Of a stretch of 64,000 nt of DNA, positions 1 to 9,706 are shown piece by piece. The stretch is taken from NCBI GenBank assembly GCA_944383825.1, contig CALWRA010000001.1, positions 173,495-237,494 on the forward strand. Direction: 5' to 3'. The notes beneath the pieces are model-generated. The model ran no database searches, had not been told where the DNA came from, and saw nothing but the letters and a program-made list of their open reading frames with translations. The stretch's first letter is position 1. Each line of letters starts with the position of its first letter. A program made the translations under genes and the position numbers. The DNA comes from an uncultured Acetatifactor sp. (GTDB lineage Bacteria; Bacillota; Clostridia; Lachnospirales; Lachnospiraceae).

Positions 1-866
1 CAGAGAGATACAGTTCTAAGGCCGATGTGTTTTTCCCACCGGTCCAGCTCCCTTCCATCCGACCAGATCACAACAGCTGCCCTGTAAAGCGGCTGAGCGC
101 CGAAGCCGTTTGGCCACCACAGTCTGGGCTCTGTTACTAAAATCGGCTCGCCGTTATCGGTAACGCCTATAAGCTCCCCTTCCGGTGAGTACAGGAAAAA
201 TTTGATCTCCCCCTGTGCGCCGCTGATTTCTCTGCATATAATTTCAGCCCTGACCAGGACTCCCTCCTTCTGGTGATCCTGTCGTATATAAACGCTTTCC
301 AAAACCGCCCTGTCAACACCCCTCAGCTCTATGTCCCTCCATATTCCTGCGTCCGGAAGGCGGGGCCCCCAGTCCCAGCCAAACATACAATGGGCCTTTC
401 TTAGATTTGGAAAGCCTTTCATCGCATATTCGGTTCCATCATTTGGATTTTCATCATAATGCTCCCGTATGTACCTGGTAGGGGATGCAAAATGTATTGC
501 GATCCGGTTCTCCCCAGGTGCCAGATATTGTTTCACGGAAAAGCTCCACTCTCTGTGCATGTTGTTCGCTTTTCCTACGGCTTGTCCGTTGATCAGGATT
601 TCAGCCAGCGTATCCAGCCCCGCGCAGTAAAGAGTGATTTCCTCATGCTCCAAAAATTTACTTTCCACTGTAAAACTGCGGGTATAGCTGTAATCGTACT
701 CCATAAGCGCCAGCGCATCGGTTTCATTGGCGCGGAAGAATGGGTCTTCCATTTTTCCAGCGTTCATCAGGTCATTGTACACACTTCCAGGCACCTGCGC
801 CGGTATCCACTCCTCCCAGCCGTCCTGCTTCATCTGCCAGCGGCCGTTTAAGCTTAGTCGTTCCAT
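1..866 (-). CDS. GH2 beta-mannosidase, 3' part missing
   Basis: The gene starts at 866 (ATG preceded by AAAGGAG) and runs off the left window edge after about 288 codons, so only the N-terminal sugar-binding jelly-roll domain and the start of the immunoglobulin-like domain are seen; the catalytic barrel lies outside. The motif FGWDWGPRLPDAGIW is typical of GH2 beta-mannosidases rather than beta-galactosidases. The enzyme would remove beta-linked mannose, for instance the core beta-1,4-mannose of N-glycans. No signal peptide is visible, so it probably acts in the cytoplasm on imported oligosaccharides. It is the last visible gene of the ABC importer/glycosidase operon, 23 bp after the GH130 gene. 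Family assignment is firm; exact substrate is inferred. Confidence 0.85.
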   Translation of the reverse strand, partial: MERLSLNGRWQMKQDGWEEWIPAQVPGSVYNDLMNAGKMEDPFFRANETDALALMEYDYSYTRSFTVESKFLEHEEITLYCAGLDTLAEILINGQAVGKANNMHREWSFSVKQYLAPGENRIAIHFASPTRYIREHYDENPNDGTEYAMKGFPNLRKAHCMFGWDWGPRLPDAGIWRDIELRGVDRAVLESVYIRQDHQKEGVLVRAEIICREISGAQGEIKFFLYSPEGELIGVTDNGEPILVTEPRLWWPNGFGAQPLYRAAVVIWSDGRELDRWEKHIGLRTVSL

Positions 867-889
867 GCTGTCTCCTTTTCACTGTCTTT

Positions 890-2056
890 TCAGTTTTTCA
901 TAATCATCAGGTTGCGGCGGATCAGCTCGCATCTTTGCTGTACACACAGACTGCTTCTCAAAGGATCCTCAGGCGTGTGGAATACATAGTCGGTCAGTCT
1001 GTCAACTGTAGTCGTCGCCACATGCAGCCTGGTGTCGGAGGCGGCATAATAAATATAAATATCTCCGTTTTCCCTTGCAATGGCTCCATTGACAAAGGCC
1101 ACATTGGAAACGTCTCCTATCCGCTCCTCTCCGTAAGGCGCAATAAAATAGCCGGAGGGCTCCGCAATGACTTTAGTGGGATCCGTCAAAGATGTGGCAA
1201 AGGCATACGTCACATATCTTAACCCTGCCGCTGTGCTTCTCACACCGTGAGCGATATGAATCCAGCCCTTGCTAGTCTTAATGGGCACAGCCCCGGCGCC
1301 GTTTTTTGCTTCGGTGAGGGTATGATACCTCCTTTTATGGATAATAACCTCCGGACCCGTGACAGGGTGCAGAATATCCTCACACAGGGCGAAGCCGATA
1401 CCGCCGCCGCTGCCAGTATTGATAAATCCATCCTGGGGTCTGGTATAAAATCCATATTTCCCATCTATAAATTCAGGATGCAGCACCACATTTCTCTGTT
1501 GTGGAGAGCAAGTCTTGAGATTTGGTAGACGTTCCCAATTTTTCAGATCTCTGGTACGCACAATTCCCGCTTGTGCCACCGCCGCCGAAAGGTCGTCGCT
1601 TTCCGTATCTTTGCTCTCCGAACAGAAAACGCCGTAGATATAACCGTCCTCATGCTTTGTCAGACGCATGTCATACACATTGGTTTCCTCCGGCTGCGTA
1701 TCCGGCAGCTCAATAGGATAGTCCCAGAATCTAAAGCCCTCCACACCGCTGTCGCTCTCTGCCACCGCAAAAAAAGATTTTCTGTCGTATCCCTCCACTC
1801 TGGCTACCAGATAAAACTTTCCGTTTAATTCAATTGCGCCGGCATTAAACACGGCATTAACTCCCAGCCTTTTCATAAAATAAGGATTTGTCTCCTTATT
1901 CATATCATATACCCAGAATAAGGGCGCGTGATCCCTTGTCAGAACAGGATTCACCCATCTGTCATAGATGCCGTTATACTCATCGGAAATATAATTCTTT
2001 TTACGGATCAGTTCTTCATACTTTGCCAGCTGCTTTTTATAACTATCCTCAAACAT
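890..2056 (-). CDS. GH130 mannosyl-glucose phosphorylase-type enzyme (subfamily 1-like)
   Basis: This 388-residue protein is a GH130 inverting phosphorylase. It carries the family signature NAVFNAGA near residue 66 and YDMRL near residue 128, whose Asp corresponds to the GH130 general acid. Length and sequence resemble 4-O-beta-D-mannosyl-D-glucose phosphorylases (EC 2.4.1.281), which convert Man-beta-1,4-Glc and phosphate to alpha-mannose 1-phosphate and glucose. The start follows GGAGGAATCTA. Its first codons overlap the end of the upstream GH92 gene by 8 bp, indicating translational coupling. A role in the cytosolic last step of mannoside breakdown follows from the neighbours. Acceptor preference (glucose versus N-acetylglucosamine or mannose) cannot be settled from sequence alone. 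Confidence 0.85.
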   Translation of the reverse strand: MFEDSYKKQLAKYEELIRKKNYISDEYNGIYDRWVNPVLTRDHAPLFWVYDMNKETNPYFMKRLGVNAVFNAGAIELNGKFYLVARVEGYDRKSFFAVAESDSGVEGFRFWDYPIELPDTQPEETNVYDMRLTKHEDGYIYGVFCSESKDTESDDLSAAVAQAGIVRTRDLKNWERLPNLKTCSPQQRNVVLHPEFIDGKYGFYTRPQDGFINTGSGGGIGFALCEDILHPVTGPEVIIHKRRYHTLTEAKNGAGAVPIKTSKGWIHIAHGVRSTAAGLRYVTYAFATSLTDPTKVIAEPSGYFIAPYGEERIGDVSNVAFVNGAIARENGDIYIYYAASDTRLHVATTTVDRLTDYVFHTPEDPLRSSLCVQQRCELIRRNLMIMKN

Positions 2057-4079
2057 TAGATTCCTCCAGAAGTCCCTTATGTGAAATTATCGTTTTCTTT
2101 TCTCCAAACGCTTTTGTGTTCTCTTTGGTCAGCTCCAGCTTACCCAGTGAATTGAATACCGTAGCCCTGTCCCAATAAAGGGGGAGCCGCAAATATTCGG
2201 GAATCCCCGGACAGTACGGATAAATTCCAAGAGAGCTCAAAACATACCATGCCGCCATACTGCCATTGTCTTCATCTCCCGGAAAGACCTCTTCATCGAA
2301 GGCCTCATCCAATATCCGATTTACCACACGAGCCGACTTTTTTGCGTCACCGGCCAAAACAGGATAATACGGCAGCAAAAATGATGGCTGATTGGAAATC
2401 GCACACTGCCCAAACCCGGCAAATGCCATTTCCGTCATTTCATGAATTTCACTCCCATAGCTCCCTACCCGAAATTCCGGGGCTGTTGAAAATATATCCC
2501 GTATTTTTCTCAAAGCCGCCTTTTTCGAAGGAAACAGCAAAAGCCAGCCATCAAAGTCAAAACAAACGCCGAAACCGCTCTGCCACGGTCCACCCTCGCA
2601 ATATCCGCCGCCCCACGTAAATGGGTCAAAGTCTTTTCTCCAGCTTCCTTCCTCATCCTTTCCCACAAAAAAGAAGTTTTCCGGGTGGAACAGTCTACGG
2701 TAATTCATAGCCCGTTCCAGAAAAATCCCTCTGTCCTTGGCCTGCAGCTTTTCTCCGATCCGTGAAATACAGAAATCACCATACAGATAATCCAGTGTAT
2801 TACTTACACTTTCATGAAATTTTGTATAGGGCAGATAGCCGTATTTTATATAGTCCTCCAGCCCGGTTCTTCCTGCCGGAGAATCTTCTGAAGCCTGAAG
2901 GGCATGCTTTTTCAGTCCTTCGTATACTGTCTGCAGCTCTTCACCGCTTAAAATATCCTTGACTGCAGCATCCGCCATCACGGCGTCAATCAACGTACCC
3001 GGCATGGTTCCCCTCTCGCCGGGCGAAAGCCATCTTGGAAACCAGCCTGTGTCGTGATAAAAGTTAATGTAGCCTTGCAGTATTTCATGCAGAATGTCCG
3101 GTATAATTATGGAGTACAAGGGGTACAGGGTTCTGTATGTATCCCAGAAACCATTATTGGTGTAAAACACACCATCCTTTCCCTGTCCTGTTTGCATGGA
3201 AATATGAACGGGTTTTCCATTTTTTTTGATTTCAAACATACGCCGGGGAAACAAGAAGCAGCGATACATACATGAATAAAATGTCCGTTTCTTTTTTTCC
3301 GGACCCTCCACCATGATTTTACCAAGATATTTTTCCCATATCTCACTTCCCTCTTTTTGCACCTGCTCAAAACTTTTTCCGGCAAGCTCATTCTTCATAT
3401 TTTGCCTGGCCTGATCCTGGCTGATAAAGGAGATCCCTATTCTAACCTCCGGAGAATCGCTCAAAAGAACCGGGCTGATTCCCTGTTTGTCCCTGTAAGT
3501 GTCCTCATCCGTTTCCAGAGGACAATCAAAGGTAATATTGATATATTCTTTAAAGTTCTGGGGACAGCCATCTTTTCTGATATGCAGCGTGCCGCATATC
3601 TCTCTTTTTTCTTTATTAATCTCCCAGACCGCCGCCCATTCCTCGGACCAGATACTAAGCCTCTTTTTCTCTCCCCGGGTAAATTCCAAACGCATAACTG
3701 CACAGCGTTCCGTAGGGGTAAAGGAAAGACGGATTCTGTCTCTCAGCAAAAACAGCTCCAGATAAGAGGGAGTCATTACCGCCTCTTTTGGCTGATAGGA
3801 TGAATATCTAGCCGCCCTGTCAGCGGAAACCCTTCCCTGCTGGGGCATAAACAGTACCTGCCCGTAGTCTCCCATCCAGGGACTAGGTTGATGAGTCAGG
3901 CGCAGTCCCTCCACCGAGCAGTCCCCGGGATGATAAAACCAATTTCCTCTCATGCCGTTGGTCTGCAAAGTAAATGCAGCCATTCCAAAGGGTCTCTGAA
4001 TCAGAGGCAGTGTATTGCCTCGGGAAAAGCGCTTATCGGAATCGGTTCCCTGTCTGATATTTACGTAATCAATCAGCAT
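2049..4079 (-). CDS. GH92 family exo-alpha-mannosidase
   Basis: The 676-residue product matches GH92, calcium-dependent exo-alpha-mannosidases that trim alpha-1,2, -1,3, -1,4 or -1,6 mannose from N-glycans and mannans. It has the N-terminal beta-sandwich followed by the helical barrel and the family hallmark [13 protein letters not shown] at about residues 601-613, which includes the catalytic-base aspartates. No signal peptide is seen, which suggests cytoplasmic action on imported oligosaccharides, unlike the secreted Bacteroides enzymes. The gene overlaps GH29 upstream (7 bp) and GH130 downstream (8 bp). The linkage cleaved is not deducible. Confidence 0.88.
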   Translation of the reverse strand: MLIDYVNIRQGTDSDKRFSRGNTLPLIQRPFGMAAFTLQTNGMRGNWFYHPGDCSVEGLRLTHQPSPWMGDYGQVLFMPQQGRVSADRAARYSSYQPKEAVMTPSYLELFLLRDRIRLSFTPTERCAVMRLEFTRGEKKRLSIWSEEWAAVWEINKEKREICGTLHIRKDGCPQNFKEYINITFDCPLETDEDTYRDKQGISPVLLSDSPEVRIGISFISQDQARQNMKNELAGKSFEQVQKEGSEIWEKYLGKIMVEGPEKKKRTFYSCMYRCFLFPRRMFEIKKNGKPVHISMQTGQGKDGVFYTNNGFWDTYRTLYPLYSIIIPDILHEILQGYINFYHDTGWFPRWLSPGERGTMPGTLIDAVMADAAVKDILSGEELQTVYEGLKKHALQASEDSPAGRTGLEDYIKYGYLPYTKFHESVSNTLDYLYGDFCISRIGEKLQAKDRGIFLERAMNYRRLFHPENFFFVGKDEEGSWRKDFDPFTWGGGYCEGGPWQSGFGVCFDFDGWLLLFPSKKAALRKIRDIFSTAPEFRVGSYGSEIHEMTEMAFAGFGQCAISNQPSFLLPYYPVLAGDAKKSARVVNRILDEAFDEEVFPGDEDNGSMAAWYVLSSLGIYPYCPGIPEYLRLPLYWDRATVFNSLGKLELTKENTKAFGEKKTIISHKGLLEESNV

Positions 4080-5065
4080 AATCCAAGCCTTTCCGCCGCC
4101 TTCAAAAGATATTCCACATGATATTCCGGTATCTTCCCTCTGCAGTCAGGTCCCACATTTAACAGCAGGTTGGAGTTGCTCTCTCTGGCCAATTCATACC
4201 ATCCGCAGATGGTTGCCACGGAGGGGTGAAGCACATGCTGATCTCTCTTATAGAACCAGTCCGGCGTCAATGTGTTGCAGAACTCCAGAGGCAGATACAC
4301 TTTTTCCCCATCAGGCGTTTCAAACTCAGGGTTTATGACAGGGCGGCACACTCTGTTTTGATAGATATACTCCGACCGCTCTGCAGTCCTCACATCCAGA
4401 GGAAAATATCTTACTGCGCCGGGACGATCACTGGAGGTATTATTTATCACAAGGCAATTGGGCTGAAATTCATGGATCATTTCATACAGCTTATCCCATT
4501 CCCATGCCTCTCCATGACGCAGTCCGCTCATCCTGTCCCGCTCCCATCTCTCGTCATACATCCACTCCTTTGTGGGATGCTCTTTGTCCCAGCCGCCATC
4601 AAACCACAGCTCAACTATTTCCCCATATTCTGTCAACAGCTCTCCAACCTGGTTTCTCATATATTCGGCATATTTTTTATCATCATGGTAAAAAGGACAG
4701 TTGCAGTCCCAGAGCGCATAATAGAGCCCCACCTTCAGGCCATTTGCACGGAATGCTTCTGTAAATTCCTTAACCAGATCCTTCCCGCAGGCAGATTTTT
4801 TTACGGAATATTCCGTATATTTTCTGGGCCAAAGACAGAAGCCGTCCACATGCTTCGCAGTTAAAACCGCATATTTCATCCCGCTTTGCTTGGCCAGCTT
4901 TGCCCAGCTTTCCACATCTAATTCAGTGGGGTTGAAAAAAACAGGATCCATCTTCCCGCTCCCGCAGGATATTCCCTCAAAGGTGGACAATCCAAAATGA
5001 ATAAACATTCCGTATTTCAGATCCTGCCATTCCTTCTTTGCAGCAGATAAATTTTGATTTAACAT
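4073..5065 (-). CDS. GH29 alpha-L-fucosidase
   Basis: The 330-residue protein is a GH29 retaining alpha-L-fucosidase: an (alpha/beta)8 barrel with an N-terminal YGMFIHFGLSTFEG block, the AKHVDGFCLWP block and LWFDGGW carrying the expected nucleophile Asp. I place the start at 5065 because AGAGGAGAAAGATC precedes that ATG; an in-frame start at 5152 would run into the upstream permease gene and lacks a site. It lacks the C-terminal beta-sandwich of longer members and has no secretion signal. In this operon it could remove core or antennary fucose from imported N-glycan fragments. The linkage specificity is unknown. Confidence 0.85.
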   Translation of the reverse strand: MLNQNLSAAKKEWQDLKYGMFIHFGLSTFEGISCGSGKMDPVFFNPTELDVESWAKLAKQSGMKYAVLTAKHVDGFCLWPRKYTEYSVKKSACGKDLVKEFTEAFRANGLKVGLYYALWDCNCPFYHDDKKYAEYMRNQVGELLTEYGEIVELWFDGGWDKEHPTKEWMYDERWERDRMSGLRHGEAWEWDKLYEMIHEFQPNCLVINNTSSDRPGAVRYFPLDVRTAERSEYIYQNRVCRPVINPEFETPDGEKVYLPLEFCNTLTPDWFYKRDQHVLHPSVATICGWYELARESNSNLLLNVGPDCRGKIPEYHVEYLLKAAERLGLC

Positions 5066-5096
5066 GATCTTTCTCCTCTTTGCTTCATTGCTCTTT

Positions 5097-5933
5097 TTAT
5101 TTAATCGCTCCTTCGGCAAAACCTTTATAAATATACTTTTGCAGGCAAACAAAAACGATAAAGATAGGAATCAATACCACCAAAATGCCCGCTGCGATAA
5201 TATTCCAGTTCGCGGAATAAGGCCCCATAAACCGGTACAGCATGGTCGACATAACACTTTTGTTGCTGGAAGGGAGATACAGGAATGCCGTATAAAAGTC
5301 ATTGTAAATGGCCGTTCCCTTTATTATGCAGGCCGTTATAATTGCCGGCTTCAGCATGGGAAGTATAATCCGCAGATACACTCCCGTGTATGAGCTTCCT
5401 TCCACCAGAGCCGCTTCATCCAGACTTCTGGGGATCTCATTGATGTACTGCATGTACAAATACAGAGATACGATATCCACGCCTACATACAGCAGAATAG
5501 GAGCTCCCAGACTGTTCACCAGACCCAGTCCCTTAATCAGATTGAAGGTCACTATCTGAGTTGTAACGCCGGGCACGAAGGAAGCAATCAGGTAAATTGA
5601 TTTAATCAAGGATTTCCCCGTAAATTCAAAACGGTTTATTACATATGCCACCATGGTGGAAAACATGGAGGCCCCGAAAAGGGAACATGCCATTATGATC
5701 ACAGTATTGGTAAAGCCCTGGACAACCTTGCCGTTTTCCATAATCTCTTTGAAATTATCAAAATATAAAAAGCTGGAGGGCGGAGCTAATTTGGAAGTGG
5801 TAAGATATTCCTCCCCGCTTTTAAAAGCGGAAAATACAACGCCGATCACAGGTATAAATACAATCAGCGCAACCAGCCCAAGCACCACATAAATAATGAT
5901 ATTGTAAATGAGTTTTTTTGCCTTCGGACTCAT
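5097..5933 (-). CDS. ABC sugar transporter permease, MalG type
   Basis: The 278-residue inner-membrane permease has six predicted membrane helices and the cytoplasmic EAA loop (DEAALVEGSSYTGVYLRI) that docks the ATPase. It pairs with the MalF-type permease, whose gene end overlaps its start by 4 bp, and with the binding lipoprotein upstream. The start has a strong AAGGAGGAG site. No ATPase gene is in the operon, so a shared MsmK-like ATPase encoded elsewhere is expected, as is common in Firmicutes. The likely cargo, inferred from neighbouring enzymes, is a mannose- and fucose-containing oligosaccharide. Confidence 0.9.
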   Translation of the reverse strand: MSPKAKKLIYNIIIYVVLGLVALIVFIPVIGVVFSAFKSGEEYLTTSKLAPPSSFLYFDNFKEIMENGKVVQGFTNTVIIMACSLFGASMFSTMVAYVINRFEFTGKSLIKSIYLIASFVPGVTTQIVTFNLIKGLGLVNSLGAPILLYVGVDIVSLYLYMQYINEIPRSLDEAALVEGSSYTGVYLRIILPMLKPAIITACIIKGTAIYNDFYTAFLYLPSSNKSVMSTMLYRFMGPYSANWNIIAAGILVVLIPIFIVFVCLQKYIYKGFAEGAIK

Positions 5934-6820
5934 ACGGACTCCTCCTTAAGAACCAGTTTCTGTATTGCCACGATCACCGTTATCAGCAGCAGCAAAACAA
6001 TGGACAAGGCGCACGCAAGGCCAAACTGGTTGTACGTAAATGCCACATCTACGATAGTGGAAAGAAATGTATTGGTTCCGTTCTGTCCTTTCGTCATAAT
6101 ATACGGAATATCGAACACCGTCAGGGAGCCAATAATGGTCATCAGCAGCATTAAACCGATAATCATTTTGATATTAGGTAGGGTGATATATCTTAATTTC
6201 CCCATGGAGCCGGCCCCATCAATTTCTGCCGCCTCATAAATCTCTGAGGATACCGACTGCATGGCTCCCAGGTAAATGATAAAGCTATAGCCCAGGTTTT
6301 TCCACATGGAGGTAAACGCAAGGGCAAATTTAACCGTAGCGGGATTTGCAATCCAAAGTTTGGAGTACTCTTCCAGATGAAAGAATGCAAGCACGGAATC
6401 CAAAGTTCCATTTTTCTCATAAAACATCAAAAAGATAAATGTAACAGCTACGGTGTTAATCAAATATGGAAAGAAAATGCTGCCTTTAAAAAAACCGGCA
6501 AGTCTTCGTGGCTTCATAAATAATGCAGCAAGCATCAGACTGATGGCCTGCTGAAGCAACCCCGCCACCAGATAATAGGCAGAATTTTCAAACACGATCC
6601 AATACTTTGCGTCTGTAAAAATTCTAATGTAATTTTTCAACGCCACAAATGACGCTGAAAATCCGTATCCGTTCCAATCTGTAAAACTATAAATGAACAT
6701 CGTTACGACCGGATAGATAATAAACATAGCCAGCAAAATCATTGGTATAAAAAGGAAAAAGAATATCAGCAGACTTCTCTCCCTTTTATATCGTTTCATA
6801 CTGTTTACCTGTTTCCTCAT
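5930..6820 (-). CDS. ABC sugar transporter permease, MalF type
   Basis: The 296-residue permease has six predicted membrane helices and an EAA loop (YEAAEIDGAGSMGKLRYI) of the carbohydrate-uptake CUT1 type. It follows the binding-protein gene after a 105-bp gap that contains a strong hairpin. An in-frame ATG at 6799 (MKRYKRERS) is an alternative start; I keep 6820 because AAAGGCAG lies at suitable distance. It should form a heterodimer with the next permease and accept sugars from the lipoprotein. Confidence 0.9.
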   Translation of the reverse strand: MRKQVNSMKRYKRERSLLIFFFLFIPMILLAMFIIYPVVTMFIYSFTDWNGYGFSASFVALKNYIRIFTDAKYWIVFENSAYYLVAGLLQQAISLMLAALFMKPRRLAGFFKGSIFFPYLINTVAVTFIFLMFYEKNGTLDSVLAFFHLEEYSKLWIANPATVKFALAFTSMWKNLGYSFIIYLGAMQSVSSEIYEAAEIDGAGSMGKLRYITLPNIKMIIGLMLLMTIIGSLTVFDIPYIMTKGQNGTNTFLSTIVDVAFTYNQFGLACALSIVLLLLITVIVAIQKLVLKEESV

Positions 6821-6840
6821 TTATTCTCTGCCTTTCTTTT

Positions 6841-6875
6841 GAAATAGCAGATACCCGAAGAGTATCTGCTATTTC
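6841..6875 (-). other. Intercistronic hairpin between binding-protein and permease genes
   Basis: A perfect 14-bp stem (GAAATAGCAGATAC and its complement) with a 7-nt loop lies between the lipoprotein gene and the first permease. In the direction of transcription it is followed by AAAAGAAAGG rather than a T-run, so it is not a classical terminator. Such stems in importer operons usually stabilise the upstream message and so raise binding protein over permease. Confidence 0.75.
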
Positions 6876-6925
6876 ATTGCAAACGGCCGCCTTAACGAAT
6901 CTGCGGCGTTCGTTCCTGTGCCATA

Positions 6926-8326
6926 TTATTGCAAATTGCCCAGATTGCTTGACCAAAGCTCATTGAGCTCGTTTAATGTATTTTCGCCGCCGTTTTTCAC
7001 AGGCTCCAATACATGATCAATCAGATAAGTTCCGCCGATGAACACATCCAGCTGCAGCTCGTTGCAGAATTCCTTCATTGTATCATCCGGCAGATCTTCC
7101 TGCATTTCCACTACGTAGTCCATGGAGGCAAGGTCTTGAACATATTCGGATTTTGCACCGCCGATTATGGGTGAAGACAGTCCCAACAGTGCAGGCGCCT
7201 CCGAGCTCAGGAAATACTCCAGAAATGCTCTTGCAAGCTCAGGACTTTCCGTATCCTTATTGATGGCATACAGCATGTCTTCAATAACAAGCACATTTAA
7301 CGGATTATCGCTGCTAACATCATTCTTATATGGAATGGGCGCGAATCCAATATCATCCGGATTTAAGCCCATGCTCTCGGCAACGTCCTGCATCTGAGGT
7401 ACCGCCCAGCTTCCCAAAACCATAAAGCCGATTTTGCCTTCCGCCAACATGGATTTAGAGCTTTCCCACTGGTCCATAACGGTATCTTCTTCCACCCAAT
7501 CGTTCTTTACAAAGGTTTCAAAGATTGTTGCCATTTGATATAACGGGGTGCCTTCCGTCCAGGGCTCTTCCACTGTCATCAAGGAGTTGCGGTATCCCGG
7601 ATCTTCGGACATCTCAATGGCAAGACTGTCCCAGTTGGACATAGGCCACTGTGAGCCTGCATTTGTCCAAAGAGGCGTGATTCCTGCCGCCTTGAGGGTT
7701 TCTGCCGCCGCATACCACTCATCCAATGTCTGAGGCACTTGACCTCCCAGGTGCTCATTGATTACCTGCTTATTGTACACCATACCCAAATGGGTTACGC
7801 CGTTTGGCAAAGCGTATGACTGTCCGTCCTGTGACATAAGCCCTGCGTACATGTAGGTCTGAGATAATTCCTCAACGCTTCCTAAAGGAAGATAATACCG
7901 TGAAAGTTCCGAAGGCGGAATATCTCGCGGGGTAATGGATACATCCGGATGCTCTCCCGCATTCAGCTGCGTTCTCGCAATCTGTGCATCTGTTTCATGT
8001 TTTACAATCGTAACCGTTGTTCCCGGATTTTCTGCCATGAACCGGTCCGCAATTGGCTGAAAAAGCTCAGCGATCTCTTCTTCGCTTCTGTTAATGCTAA
8101 ATTCAATTTCCCCTGTAAGGGCAGTCCCCTGTGCATCTGTTTCTGCTCCGTTTGCAGTTTCTGTTCCTCCCCCAGTCTCAGTGCTGCCTGCCGCCGCAGT
8201 TCCTCCCGTAGACTGCGTGCTGTTTCCGGCTTCGCTCCCACCCGCAGGATCAGAGCTTGTGCAGCCTGCCAGCGATCCTATCGACAAAACCACTGCCAAT
8301 AACATTGCAAAACTTTTTTTCAACAT
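6926..8326 (-). CDS. ABC sugar-binding lipoprotein
   Basis: The 466-residue protein begins with a lipoprotein signal (MLKKSFAMLLAVVLSIGSL) and lipobox LAGC, followed by a low-complexity Ser/Thr/Gly/Glu linker of about 45 residues and a family 1 extracellular solute-binding domain. It would be anchored to the outer face of the membrane and hand oligosaccharides to the two permeases downstream. The start has AAGGAGGATACT. It is first in the operon, behind a promoter in the region shared with the divergent lacI gene. Ligand is unknown; the operon's enzymes point to N-glycan core or mannoside fragments. Confidence 0.9.
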   Translation of the reverse strand: MLKKSFAMLLAVVLSIGSLAGCTSSDPAGGSEAGNSTQSTGGTAAAGSTETGGGTETANGAETDAQGTALTGEIEFSINRSEEEIAELFQPIADRFMAENPGTTVTIVKHETDAQIARTQLNAGEHPDVSITPRDIPPSELSRYYLPLGSVEELSQTYMYAGLMSQDGQSYALPNGVTHLGMVYNKQVINEHLGGQVPQTLDEWYAAAETLKAAGITPLWTNAGSQWPMSNWDSLAIEMSEDPGYRNSLMTVEEPWTEGTPLYQMATIFETFVKNDWVEEDTVMDQWESSKSMLAEGKIGFMVLGSWAVPQMQDVAESMGLNPDDIGFAPIPYKNDVSSDNPLNVLVIEDMLYAINKDTESPELARAFLEYFLSSEAPALLGLSSPIIGGAKSEYVQDLASMDYVVEMQEDLPDDTMKEFCNELQLDVFIGGTYLIDHVLEPVKNGGENTLNELNELWSSNLGNLQ

Positions 8327-8364
8327 AGTATCCTCCTTCTCAGCTTCGAGAGCCTTCTTTATTG

Positions 8365-8403
8365 TTACTTTAATATTGTAACTTATTTTTTCTTAAAAAT
8401 CAA
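8365..8403 (-). promoter_or_regulatory. Promoter of the glycan operon with LacI-type site
   Basis: On the minus strand TTGATT (8398-8403), 17 bp, TACAAT (8375-8380) forms a sigma-A promoter. Its -10 lies inside TTACTTTAATATTGTAA (8365-8381), a partial palindrome with TTAC/GTAA ends. The same word recurs at 8451 and near 10771, so it is the best candidate operator for the divergent LacI regulator. Confidence 0.65.
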
Positions 8404-8439
8404 TTATTTTACTTAAAATAAAAATAAAAATTAATTTAT

Positions 8440-8468
8440 TTGACTTATTCTTACTTTAATATTATAAT
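8440..8468 (+). promoter_or_regulatory. lacI-type gene promoter with second operator copy
   Basis: TTGACT (8440-8445), a 17-bp spacer and a perfect TATAAT (8463-8468) precede the lacI-type gene. The spacer and -10 contain TTACTTTAATATTATAA (8451-8467), 16 of 17 bases identical to the site at 8365-8381, 86 bp away. Both divergent promoters could thus be blocked by one repressor, possibly with looping. Confidence 0.65.
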
Positions 8469-8573
8469 TAAATTAATCTTTTTTACCCATTTAACTACCA
8501 AATTTGCTGACTTTGTTAGAACTTTGTGGTAAAATATTACCGATAATTCATTATTACCTAAGAGAGGAATTCT

Positions 8574-9587
8574 ATGGCTGCCCACAAATCAATTACCATG
8601 TCTGATATTGCAAACCGGCTCAATATCAGCACCGTTTCCGTTTCCAAGGCATTAAAAAATAAAGAAGGCATAAGCGACGCTCTGCGGGAAAAAATTCTGG
8701 ACACGGCCGAGGAAATGGGGTATCGCTATCATCTTCCCAAAAAAGAGCTGTCTGTTCCGGATGGAAAAAACATCGGTATTCTCGTCTCAGAACGCTATTT
8801 ACAATCTAAACAGGCATTTTACTGGGAAATCTGCCATCAAATCAACAAAGTCCTTAACGTGAACAATTATTTCGGAATTATAGAAACCATTTCCACAGGG
8901 GTCGAGACCGAACTGGAGATCCCTCAGGTTATCGGTACAAATAAAGTGGACGGCATCATTGTCCTCGGACAAATATCCCCCGCTTATCTGACTCTTCTGA
9001 GCGATTCCGCTCTGCCCATTGTTTATACCGATTTTTATCTGGACGATATGGAATATGACACTATCACCACGGATAATTTTTATTCCGCCTATCTCATAAC
9101 AAATTATTTAATCAAAAACGGTCATCAGCAGATTGGTTTTCTGGGTGATATACATGCTACCAGCAGCATCTTGGACCGTTACCTCGGATACTCCAAGGCT
9201 TTGGTAGAACATCGTCTTCCCATGCGGCAGGAATGGCTCTTAAATGACCGCAGCAGCGAGGGAATTCTCGCGGCGCCCCAGCTACCTTCGCAGCTTCCCA
9301 CAGCGTTTGTCTGTAATTGTGATCAGGCGGCATATCTTTTGTGCGAAAAGCTCAAATCAGAGAGCTTCAAGGTTCCTGAGGAAGTGTCGCTGGTGGGCTT
9401 TGACAATAATGTATTTGCCGAAATCTGCGCTCCCAAATTAACGACGGTGGCCGTGGATATACGCAGCCTTGCCTCATCCACAGTTTCTTCACTGATTACC
9501 AAAATAAGCAAAAATAATATTTCCGTTCGCCGCAAGGTAATTCCGGGTAAGCTGGTCATCAGAGATTCCGTCAGGGCAATTGTCTGA
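8574..9587 (+). CDS. LacI family transcriptional regulator of the glycan locus
   Basis: The 337-residue protein has an N-terminal LacI helix-turn-helix (MSDIANRLNISTVSVSKAL, about residues 9-27), a hinge helix region, and a periplasmic-binding-protein-like sensor domain with conserved VDGIIVLG and CDQAAYLL segments. It is divergent from the importer operon and is followed by the second GH130 gene on the opposite strand. The start follows AGAGAGGAATTCT. It probably represses the operon until a mono- or disaccharide from the pathway binds. Effector unknown. Confidence 0.9.
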   Translation: MAAHKSITMSDIANRLNISTVSVSKALKNKEGISDALREKILDTAEEMGYRYHLPKKELSVPDGKNIGILVSERYLQSKQAFYWEICHQINKVLNVNNYFGIIETISTGVETELEIPQVIGTNKVDGIIVLGQISPAYLTLLSDSALPIVYTDFYLDDMEYDTITTDNFYSAYLITNYLIKNGHQQIGFLGDIHATSSILDRYLGYSKALVEHRLPMRQEWLLNDRSSEGILAAPQLPSQLPTAFVCNCDQAAYLLCEKLKSESFKVPEEVSLVGFDNNVFAEICAPKLTTVAVDIRSLASSTVSSLITKISKNNISVRRKVIPGKLVIRDSVRAIV

Positions 9588-9655
9588 TTTGCCTGTATTT
9601 CTTTCTAATAACTGTAAAGAATAGTGTCCCAAAAGTAGTGATTTTTAAACGGATA

Positions 9656-9684
9656 AAGGCTGCTGCACAATTTGCAGCAGCCTT
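9656..9684. terminator. Hairpin between convergent lacI and GH130 genes
   Basis: A perfect 11-bp stem (AAGGCTGCTGC and complement) with a 7-nt loop lies between the 3' ends of the two convergent genes. The T-rich tail is weak on both sides, but position and stability fit a bidirectional terminator. Confidence 0.6.
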
Positions 9685-9706
9685 ACGTATGTCGGCAGCC
9701 GTGCTC

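Noticed and set aside
6841..6875. Terminator after the binding-protein gene
   Set aside because: No T-run follows in the direction of transcription, and the permeases downstream need read-through.
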